Positions 46,973-58,900 of a stretch of DNA of 64,000 nucleotides are shown here, in pieces. The translations under genes were made by a program, and so were the position numbers. Position 1 is the stretch's first letter; every line of letters starts with the position of its first letter. The notes beneath the pieces are model-generated. The model worked only from the letters and a program-made list of their open reading frames with translations, searched no databases and had not been told where the DNA came from. This DNA is from Eretmocerus hayati (Eukaryota; Arthropoda; Insecta; Hymenoptera; Aphelinidae). The DNA lies in NCBI GenBank assembly GCA_029851415.1, contig CM056742.1, positions 11,449,736 through 11,513,735 on the forward strand, written 5' to 3'.

Positions 46973-49900
46973 AATCCACGGAAACTGCAGAAAGGTACAC
47001 ACATTTCTCGGATAATTAAATACACGGCAAAGTAGCCATGTATCTCTTGCAAGTAAAAATTGCAGTATTCTTGCATATAAAATTTCTTGCATTGATATAA
47101 ATTGCAACCATACGCAGCATCTCCATCTTACCACAGGAGTAAATTTTTCATGAGCCATACTACGATTCGTTTGAAGAAACCTGATGTATTTAACGTGGAC
47201 CACGTGAACCAAGAGTATTATATCGGTGCGATGACCGGTATACAACACAAGCACGTGGATATAGGTACAAATGCGAGGCGGCTTAAGAAAAAGAAAAAAA
47301 AAAGAATCGCCAAATTTCGCACGCGAGGTTTGACTTGGTGATGCTGCACGAAACGACCTCTTAAATTTAGAGGAATTAAGTACTCGGCAGAATGAGTAAC
47401 AGCAATAGCTCCCGTCTTCCTCTCTTTGCCTTCCCTCGTTTTCTCATTTTTTTTTTTTTTTTTTTTTATTTATTCTTCTTTCTTTTTTAGTAAGAGCACA
47501 CGTGGCAGGAAGAAATTTGGGAAGAGGGCAGAAGAGAGTTATGTCACGAATGAGATGAAGATGATGGGAGGGGTGAAAATGTGAGATTGGACTTTGTGTG
47601 ATGGCTATGGAATTTCAAGTGGTTTTGGCAATGATGATCACGAAGGGTGTATATGTTTGAATTTTTTGCTATATAATAGATAAGGGTCAATCTTGATGTC
47701 GATTTTCGGAACAATTTGAGTGGAACGTGTTTTGCTGAACTCGTTTGTAGTTCAAATGGAGATACTTTTTTTTGAGAAATAGGGTCATTTCGTGAAGATT
47801 TCAAAGATATTGAGGTGGCAAGTGGCAATTTTTTTGAAAAGTTGTTCCGATGCGTATTAGGAAATACATTCGATTTGAGATACTTTGTCGTCATAAAAGC
47901 ATTCGTCGATCTAAATCTGAGAGATCATCTTTCGCGACCCAATGTTTTGTTGTTTTTTTTTGTTATTTTTTCCTTACTGGAGCTATTACAGCCCTTTTGC
48001 AGAACTACTGAGCTTCACACAAGGAAGTAATCGTAATAATCGTGTATTTTATGATTTATGAAGTCGCAATTTTTCTTAAAATTGATATCAATTGTACATA
48101 TCTGGAACGTATTACTTGCCAAAAATAATAATTGTGCTGCCATTGAAAGATATATTCTAGGTCCACCTAAGACGACACGTTTTTGAGTAAGACGCTAAGC
48201 ATTCGGTTGCGATGGAAACCTGGAAACCTTTCGTTGGGCGTCTCCGTAACGTTACATTAAGATCGTGGCACCGGCGAAATTTCCGCACCCGAATCATTCC
48301 CCATGAGCTGATTTTCATCGAGATCATCGAAATGTTCCGCCGATTAACTAACAAATCCGGGTTGCTTATTTCAGATCATGGACCATTAGTTTGGGCGCCC
48401 GGTCAACATCTAGAACGAGTTCAAAAAATAGTGTAAACTTATGACGTGCTGATGAAATTTTGTTCAACAACCTTTCATTTATTTAACAAAAATTTCCTAA
48501 GCTATCTCGTTGCGACGAAACGTCTCGACAACCCTGCCGAAAGTCATGGGAAACTATTCGACTGTCGACATTTCGCCGGTGCTACGACGTTTGCTGCAAC
48601 TTTACGGAGATGCCCAACGAAAGGTTCCCGCCTAGGTTTTCTCTGCAATCAGAAGTCGCACGCCCTGAAATGTTCCATCCTGCGTGTGGGAATCGACTCA
48701 ATCCGACAAACTTCTTCGAGTTCCGGAGACATCCGTGCTTATACTATTTGTATGGGAGGGACGTTCCTGGAACTCGAAAATCTTTGTCGGGAAATCTACT
48801 CTTGTTCAAAATTCTACGAGAGCATTTTGGATCAACGATAAATTTCTTCCTTGCCAATAAGGTAGCTGAAAAATTGTGATTTTCCTGTTGCGTCTGATTC
48901 CTCGATTAAGCTGTAGACGAGAGAATCGTTTCTCCCCTTCGCTCCAATTGAACTGTTCAGAATACAGTGAAAGTTGTCTAATTCGGGTATCCAACCCGCC
49001 CATAATAAACAGGTGCCCGAACTATAGAACATGGAACTTATCCACGAAGCCGCCCCGGACTCGTGGATAATATCCTGACCTTCAACGCAGAAGGCTGTGT
49101 TCATATGCATAATCAGTGGGGTTCGGATCTCGGTTATCGAGGTTCCTGGAGGTAATACAGCTGTATTTTACAGTTTACCTCTGTAAGTTGACTGTAATCA
49201 AAGTACAGAGCTTAGGAGTGTTTACAGCTGTAAGTCCATTGTAATTTACAGCTACGGCCAGGTGGCCCTCGACGTGGCCCTAACCCCTACCCTCATACAT
49301 GAAATATTGGATTAAAGTTTGGACCTGGAGGATTTTTTTTGTTTTATCGTGGCGTGTTAGAGATCCAACCACTCACCCTAACCTAATATATATCTCGCCG
49401 TATAAAACAGCATATGCTATTCTCTTCGCATTTTCCCAGGAATTATGCCCGTGGAGCAAGGGAAAACTCTTGTAGAAAGAAAAACTGATCCGGAGAGTTC
49501 GACAAATTCATCACGCTAACTTTACGGTGCTCATGCCACTTTTCATAAGCATGAACATCGCAATTGTAACATTTCGCGCCTCCCGCTCACGTTGCTGAGG
49601 TGTAAATGTCAACTATAATCGATCAGAAAAGTCAGCAAGTCGAGGGTAAAGATTAGACCGAAATGGGTGGTCACCCATCCAGGTACTAACCGCGCCCAAC
49701 GTTGCTTAACTTCGACAAGCTCGCGCTGGCTCTCAGCGACCCCAACTACTGGATCGGTAACACATTTAATTTATAGTGCGATTACACTGAGGAACAAGAT
49801 TTTGATTCCGGAATAATCCACGTAGGAAAACATGATTTCCTTGTGTATGTTTCGACGTAGAAATCGAATCTTGAGCAAAATTTGCTCATCGTCATGATTT

Positions 49901-52900
49901 TCTTATCGCAAAAGAAAGTTTTTTCAAAAACGGTGTTTTTAGAGCTTTTTTTGCTAATTTTTTTAATTGATGGCTTTGCTGGTGCACTCTTTTAGTGTCC
50001 AAGGGCGTATCGGAATTATGATCTTTAACTTATTTGACCTCCTGAACACGAGCAATAGTCTTAGAGGGATAGGATACGTTCAGAACGAGTTATAAGCTGA
50101 CTTTTCGAGTTACTGACAGCAAAATTTGACCGATTTCGCTATAAATCTTGGAATGATCACAGAATCGGCCAGAAATGTCCTTTTCGAACTCACGAGAGCG
50201 CATTTTCTTTGATTTGTATACATACACTGAAGGTAAATTATTCGCCACAGACCAAAAATAGACTTGTGTCATCCCGCAGAAGACGTTTTGGTGAACTCAT
50301 AGCCCCGTAGTAATACATCGAATTGGACCTCGCGAGCCTCTATAAGTACTCAAATGGTCTCGGTTTGTTACTATGGCACAATATCTGATGTCTCGGAGAG
50401 TTATACTTTGGTGGTGCTAAGTAACCCCTCATCATGTTCACATTGTTCCCAATCCTAAGCTCGTGCGAGCTCTCCAATAGTTCTATTTCGAAGGTGATTG
50501 AATATAATGTTTCAGCCCTGGATATACCATCTTGCAGCGATTGAAGGGAGCGTATAGTTTCAGAGGTAGTCTGGGGGTCTGGGCACCCACTCATGCTCTC
50601 GTATGCACTTTATTTTCCCCGGAAAATCTAGACGTTTTCCTACGTATTTTGACGCGCTGGATTGATTTTTCGAAGTCGCTTTCCCAAATTTCGATTACTT
50701 TTTTGGTTATTAACAACTTTCTGTGCACGATCGTAATTTTTTGCCAATATCTCGAGCTATATGCATTTCCCGGTATGAAGTTTCATTGGGTCAAAAATGT
50801 AGATCGTAAAATTTCCCACAAAAAAGGTCTCTACGATTTTCCTGGGAAATGGGAACCCTGGCCAGAAAATGCGCGAAAAGCGCTCGGCGCGGTTAGATGC
50901 GCTGCCATTTTGACAGTTGTCATTTTCTGTCAAAGAAACCAGATGCATCTTGAAGAGGATGGAATTCCCTTCAGAATAGTACAGGTCATATCTCCTCAAG
51001 TACAAAGCTTTTCCAGTGTGAAGTGAGAGATGGGGAAAAAGTGCAAATTCTTAGCGCCGCGTGCCGGCAGTTTTGCTACGAGAATAACGTGTTGTTTTGA
51101 CACACTTATTTCTCTTTCTATTGATCCGTGCTCGAAGAAGTTTGTACTCGGTGAGATACAATTTTGACCATTTTGAAAGTAGTTTCATCCGTTTCAAGAT
51201 TCACTTGGTCCCCTAGCTGTGAATTGACAACTGTCAAAATGGCAGAGCATCTAACGACGCAACGTTGACGGTCCCATGCGCTTTTCGCGCACTTTCCGAC
51301 TCGGATTTTCATTTTCCAGGAAACTTGTACGGATCTTTTTGGTGGGAAATTTCACAATCTACAACTTTGATGAAATAAAGCTTCCCCGGGATATGCATAT
51401 AATTCGAGATATTGGCGAAGAATCTAAATTTTGCACATAAAATTGTTAATATTAAAAAACTAATTGAAATTTGAGAAAAGCGACCTTGAAAAATTGATTC
51501 AGCGCGTCGAATACGTAGGAAAACGTGAAGATTTTTCGAGGGAAATGAAGTGCATACGGGAGCATCGGTGGGCGCCCAGACTAAGGCACGTTAAGCTAGA
51601 GAACTTCGAATTGTATCAATTTCGAGCAGACTCGAGCTTGACTCAGAGCTCAGAATGCCTTATTCGGGATGATGCCTATATATCTGATCCGTCTTTTTTT
51701 TGGGCTGTAGCAAATAATTTTAATATATGTAAGATGGCGAAAAAATTCACCCTTGTGAGCTTGAAAAAGATGTCTCTGGTTCATTTTGTGAGCAATTCAC
51801 GATATAATGTGGAATCAGGCAAATTTTGCCGATAGCATATCCAAAAATTAGCTTTGCCATTTGTTCCAAACGCATTCCAGTCCTCTAAAACCACGACCAC
51901 CGTGCTTATCAGGTCAATATACGAGGAAATCACAATTCCAATAAGCCCGTGGCACACAACGAGTATGCACCACCAAATCCGTCAGTTTGGAAAATTCGCA
52001 GAAGACGTGCTAAAAAGACCGTCTTTCCAAAATCAATATTTGCAATAAAAAAACCTGACTTGTAGGAGCAACTATGGCTACCGATATAGTTTCTAATACG
52101 TCGAAAAATAAACAAGAAAATCATTTTTTCCCCAAATGGGTTATTCCGCGTATCCAAAATTTGGTTTTTCAGTGGTGTGTTTATACAATTGAAGTAGAAT
52201 TTACAAACGATTTATTACAAATTTTCAAAAAATGCCAAAAGGTAGAAAATCTACATCAAATATTGAAACCTCTACATAGCACAAGTTTCAAGCCAAGTCT
52301 CCACAGACACGTGGATAATGGAAATACGAGAGATCGGGAGGTACTTTATTATGTTACTCGAGTCGTCGATTCATTGATCCACTAATGGCCACAATGAAAG
52401 CAATTCTGTCGGGGAGGTCCAACTCTGCCGCGTGTCGCACGTGAACATTTTCCGAATCACCGGCAGTTCCATAACTAGAAATCGAGTGGGCAAATCCTCA
52501 ATACCGTTATGGTATCGGTTTTTTTTATAGCTTGTTCCATCTGAAGTTTCGTATTTTAGGAATGTGATTGAAATTCATGCTTGGTTAAATATATTTTGAT
52601 CCATTTAAATATCGGCGAATCTGTAGGAAAATGAAAGAGCTGATTTTCATATAAACCGGAAGTATAAAATGTATTATAGATGAAATTCCCCAAATGGTGA
52701 AAAAAAATTCCGATGAGTGGATTTTGATGATCAAAATGAGTGAAAACGTCTCAAACATGCAAGATTTTTTACTCACTCGCTGGAAGACTAATTCACATTC
52801 TTTAGTAGTAAAGAAGCTATGATTGTCTCTAATACGCAAGCCTGCGTGCAATTATAGCTTTGGAAATAGTTACATCATATTATGGCTGCAATTTTTTTCA

Positions 52901-55900
52901 CAATGAATACTTCTGCCACGCATTGACAATACCAAGATGTTCTTGAAGGAACAGTTATTTAAAATTCTTTTCATGAATGAATGGACCCAATTTTCCTCAT
53001 AAGCTTGAAAAGGGGTGTGAATAATGTAATCGATAGAAACCCAACAAATCCAACTACTATCATTCAATCGTGATCTTGCGATTGAGTCCTATATTCAAAT
53101 CATAGCTTCCAACTGAATTAGTACATATTTCCTCACTGAGCGTGTTGGCTCATTTCGGGCACTAGAACAATTTGTCTGTCGAGCGAAGCGTGATGAACAT
53201 GTCCTCCGGTACCCGAAATGAGCTTGCAAGTAAATTGAGGATGTACTTCTTCATTACGGGAACTCCAAAATCGTTTTTGAACGCTACCTCTTAGTTCAAA
53301 GTCACGCAAATCAATTTTGTGGTACAACGGGCAAAATATTCTGAGGTAATTTTATGATAAATCGAAATGAATGACTGATTTCAGAATTTTTCTTGGTGGC
53401 AGATCCTTTGGGTCCAAAAACTGAAAAAGTTTCTCTCAACATTGAAAGTTAATCCTCCCGTCGTGCACGAATATTGCTTTATGAAAAGATTGATATGGAA
53501 TTCCAAAATTTCAATGTATTGATATAATATCACGTTTTGAATCGGAAATTTAATCTTGTGTTGAAATCTGCCATCCCCTCTTTTACTGGGGCTTGAATCT
53601 GTCCACTTATCTCCTGTGTATAATATTCGAAGAGGCGATCACATATTCGAAATAGCGATGTGGAACTTATCTTTCCGGAATATTAAAGAGAAGATTCCCA
53701 TCCGCCTGGTTCGCTATCTATCCATTTTATCATCAAACAAGAGAAAATGGGAATCGGTCATATCATTTTTTCCTTGTTGCTCGAAAACTATTAGATATTA
53801 ATACATTGCTGCTCAAAGAACAGATTTTGAAAAGATTTTTTGCAAAGCCAATGATCGATTGAAAGATAAAATTCCCAATTTCATTTTTCGCTTCAATATG
53901 AAACTGAAAACCGTGGCTCGTCGCGATGTGTTATATTGGTTCTAATTAATGACTCTTCCAAAATTTTATTGTGCACTGTCACATTGAGTGAAAATAATTC
54001 ATTGCCTCTTAATCTTTTGTTCTATCATTGAGAAGAGTTGCTTCTACGAAGACTAAACAATCACGTCGGCACTAATCTCACCTAAAATGAAGAACAAGAA
54101 TAGTTCATTCTCGGATAATTTGGTTCTCCTAATGAATTCCGTGACAAATTTAGATTCTATCTGTGTACAACCCTAGCCATGTCATTATTTAATGAAAATA
54201 ATAGTCTCGAGTCCTACACAAGTGTCAAATTCCTAAATGCAATCCAAATTACATGACTGTGATAAAAAGGGATTCTGTTGATTATCGTCTAGTTTTAACA
54301 TTCTACAGTGCCGAAAAAATCTTACACTGAGATAACCTTCAACACTCTTCGGACTCGTTCCTGTACTTGTCTTTTTGATGAAAATAACGTATATCTAGCC
54401 CATCTGCCGAACCTCTCTAATGGATACTTTTCAAACCATTCAAATTACTCAGAAGAAGAGTAGGGGAGCTTATAAATATCTTTGATACGAGTCTCAATAC
54501 TACTTCATCATTATTGACTGTAATCGTTGACATAATGACACCATTAAAGATTAATCTGACAACTCGCACCTGATGAAGTCGTATTTCGCAGTCTTATAGC
54601 AGTCATCGAAACAGTTGGCCAAGATAGAGAAAACCTGTTTTGCGCCACCCACAGGTTTCCATATTTCTTTAACATAAGAATATGAGGTGACTTGAGTTTG
54701 CATACTCCATTAAAATATTTTGAGATTGTATCAGATTGGCGTTAGAGTGTATAAAATTTCATTATCTCAAAACTGAAGTTTCAATCTAACAACAAAAGTA
54801 ACTAACAGTTTACCGAATAAAAAATTGATCTACCATCATCTTTGCGTGGGCGGAGTCAGAATGCTGAGATGGAATGATATTTGTATCTTATTACTGTGGA
54901 AAATTCTATTGAGGCTGCTATTCGAGCATTTATAGGCCAAATGCGCATTTTCTTCGAATACGAATAGGTATTCGAAAAAATGTATCGATTTTGTTGGCCC
55001 CGAAAAGTTTGAATTTACATGCAACCATCACATCCATCTGACCCATCCATCCAACCATCCCATCCATCCGACCCATCCATCAATCCAGTTCACCCATTCA
55101 TCCCAATCCATCCGCCTTTCTCATTCATCTCATCCAACCATCCCATCCATATCATTCATCCATCTCATCTATCCATCCCATCCATCAAATCTATCCATCC
55201 CATCCATCAACCCCATCCATTCATCCCACCCAACCCATCCAACCATCCCATCCATACCATCCATCCATCTCATCCATCTATCCCATCCATCCCATCCATC
55301 TCATCCAACCCATGCAACCATCTCATCGACATTGAGAAATAACGCATTTTCTTAGAGCCAGATTATGCCAAATTCAAGTGATGATTTTAAATCCGTCAGT
55401 GATGTGTTACTGTTTCGTTCCGATCCTTCCACTTGATCTCGTCAGTATGACGACGAGCAGGATCTGTCATAGAAAGTTATTGCAGGTCTAGTCTGATCTA
55501 GTCCATCTTTTTTTTTCGGTAGGCCAGGAAGGGAAAACCTTCATAGAAACCCACAACAGTATGGGTAGTGTCAGATTTACCTGAGAAACCTCGGGCACCT
55601 GCCGACTAAAACCCCTCCCCGGAGGGCGCCAACCCGAAGGTTATAGTTAGGGAGGGCTCTACCCTCCCTAGTTATAGTCCCAGAAGGAGGAAGGAAGGAA
55701 CATAGAGTAGAGGAAAGATGAGAGATACAAGGAGGCTTGCGAAGAAGCGGGAGCCCTGAAGTGGTCCAAGATGCCACTCAGGGCTCATACGCACTGAGGC
55801 GGACGAGGTGGTAGGAGCACACACGTGGGTGCTGGGGCTGAAGACTGGGGGCGGGAGAGTTGTCGTGTGCTCCCGAGATAAGAAGATCTCCCTTGCCGGA

Positions 55901-58900
55901 GGACTGGGGCCGGGGAGTGCGTCGGTCTCCCAGGATCAACTGAGGATCCCCTTTGCGGTTAACTGGGGCCGCGGAGTCGTTACTCTCCCAAGATCCGAAG
56001 ATCTCCCTTAAGGGATCTCTAGTCCATCAGTGAGGTGGTCGTTATTGTAAGATGAATAATAAATTCTAGGTATGCAAACGATAAATCGTTAGCCATCTGT
56101 GTAGAGGACCGCAAAACCCGTGATACATTTCCAATTTTTAAGAAAGTCTATCGATTTTGTTGTGCTCAAAAAGATTGAATTTATATAAAATCAAGGAGTT
56201 TTAATGTGGATTGATCGAGCTATGCGATGCTTTTCTTATATGGACAAGCGGATGTTGTAATTTACGGTTGCACCAGCACCACCCTGGCAAAAATACACCG
56301 GCCTCAATGTGGTGTCCATCTTTCGTTCAAAATGTTGATTGATTCTGGCAAGTCATTAGTAGAAATCTTGTATTCAAGTGGCAGTTTTATCCCTCACATG
56401 ACACACGTCAAAATCGGTCTATTAATCGGCGAGCACGTGGTGCTGCTTCCCAGACTTGACGAAATTGAATGTATCTGGGCTCATTTTGGAGTTCATCGAA
56501 AGAGCTTGAAGATAAGTTGAAAAAAATTCGTGGGTCGAGGTACATCCTCAGTGTCGTGTAAGGAAAAATATTGGTTCGGGTCAATTTGACCCAATGTGTT
56601 ATTCAAGGGTAAGTGTGTGATATATTGCGCTTTGATCTTTTCACTTGGGCTCGTTTCTCCATTACTATGATATTTTCAATTTTTGAAAAAGTGTATAGAT
56701 TTTGTTGTGCTCAAAAATGTTAAATCTATACGAAATCAAAAAGTTCTATCGTGGATTGGTCGAGCTATGCAGTCACATATCACACACGGATTTAAAATCA
56801 TCACCAAAGAATCTCATCTTTCTAAAATGGTCGTTCGCCAGGATCTATCAACATCTTGAGTAGAAGACAACACATTGTGGCCTGTGTATGTTGATAGTCG
56901 GTGCTGGTGTTAACGTAATTTGCAAACATGTTCATCAGGGTCAATTTCATGAAAAATTTTCACAGTGCTGCATATAGTTCGACCCAATCACAACAAAAAC
57001 CTTGAATTCATGTAAAGATAAAAAAATGCTTGCTCCAAATTCAAGAAATAAAATAAGTGTACCCAACTTGCCCCCCGCCCCGTTGAGCTGTTTTGTCAAC
57101 AATTATAGTTGACTTCATTGCTCTGACCCATCTCAATATTATCCATCGCTTGTTTCACACCCTACAAAATGAGCTAAGATACGTTGAAAAATAACGAAAT
57201 GGACTAGAGTATGTAGTGAGGGGAACAAAAATTGTTGAGAAAATGACTCAATGGAGGCAAGTTGGGTACATTTACCTTATATCCATCTACAATGGGAAAA
57301 GATTGTACAATCTTTTTCCTTGCCAAATTCTGCCCTTGAATTATAAAAAGAATGTCCCAAAAAATCCACTCCAAACTTTAGCATACAATCTACAACGCAA
57401 TGACCCAAAAGCATTTCGAATCAGCTGCGAGAAATGTTTCAAGTTGAATTGATTTAAACGGTATGCGTTTTAACCGTGTCTGCCAACTGTAAAAAATAAT
57501 CTCGAACCACAAATTTATACCGAATATCTTCACAACAATTGATTTGGCTTCTGCAAGTGAAAGGAGGTATGTACTCTGTCTTTGAGGAAAATTCTTCCAT
57601 TTAAGTAAATTCAGGGTACAAAATCAAACGGGGCTTTAGGATAAGAAAATAAAATACTCCAGTTGCACACATGGGTGGACTTTTGTGATGAAATGACATA
57701 TATGAATCAGGAGCACCCGGACATCAAAATCTTGATTGAAAATGTATTATATGCAGGGGATAGCATCAGAACAGCCGATCGAGACTTTTAAACAGTTAGG
57801 TATGACAATTACTTTTGAAATGCGCGGGTATATATACTTTCGATTTGCTGTATATAAATATAAAAAATGCATATTTGGCTGGAGGGTAGATATTGAGAAT
57901 TCGATTGTGAATTCCTTGCTGGATACTCTTTGAATTACACTGGATAGCCGGCAATTACGAGCTATTAAGTGCCCTCTTTACTGTCTCGAGCGCAATTCAA
58001 TTTTGACGTATCAAAGGGGATATACCGCCTCACCAACCAATTGCCTTGCGGCGCGGGTGGCGTGACAAGTGACATATCGTTACTGATAGTGCTATATAAA
58101 GACCGGATATTCCATTCGAACTTTTGAGGTTTGCTAAGACCTTCAAATATGAGAATTCCTCATTAAACGTGAGAATAATGCAATTTTTACTCGCTTTGTT
58201 GGTTTGCCACGGAATAATTTCTCTGAATTTTCCTTTAGAGAAAATACCTACAGGAAAAGTGTATTCGGTAAGAATATCGGTGGAAAAGTTCACTTGTGAT
58301 AAGAATGAGTTGCAAAAAATGTTTACAAATCACATTCACTTTTGAGCACCTGTCTTGATTGGCGGATATGGATTATGCGTGAATGCCTTTTTGATATTCT
58401 GTGTCGGGTCTAATCAGCCAAGTGTTCCACATTCGGATCACAAATTCGTCCGCAAATTAGTTATAGCATATTCTTTTTTTAGCATGTGAACCGAGATGTG
58501 AACCCGAATGTGAAACGTCTTCCTCGAGAGTGCGTTATTTCACACCCATTATCGACTTTGAATCAACCCAAGAAATTGGGTAAAAAACCCCAATTTTGAC
58601 GATGTTTGATTCTATTATGGTTGTCAGAACATGGATTCCATCTTGGGATACGATTTTTCCAAAATTCTGGCTTTCATTTTTGGAGAGTGCGAGCCATAAT
58701 TGTTCAATAGTCGAGAGAATCTCTATATCAGTATTTGATACTGTTAGATTTCCAGAGACTATAAGTATATTGATTTTGTAAGTTTTCTACTTGGAAATAT
58801 CACTGATTACATCTCAAACATTTTTTTTCTTTCTTCTGGCACCACTCAATCGCAAAATCTATATGTTGTGAGCCCGGTAAAAATTATTCGCACTCATGTT

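Noticed and set aside
46841..47254. 137-codon minus-strand ORF
   Set aside because: It depends on the (CA)n array, which gives a long Cys-Val run. Nothing conserved is visible on either side.
50532..51026. 164-codon plus-strand ORF
   Set aside because: It lies mostly in one arm of the 1-kb foldback. The mirrored arm does not preserve it, and no domain is seen.
54566..54615. A third possible hammerhead-like site (cctgatgaag ... gaaac)
   Set aside because: No good helix pairs between the two core pieces, so it does not fit the fold shared by the other two sites.
58628..58699. Alternative second exon for the small secreted-peptide candidate
   Set aside because: In phase and short, but its acceptor (ggttgtcag) has a weaker pyrimidine tract than the one before 58483. 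Kept only as an alternative.
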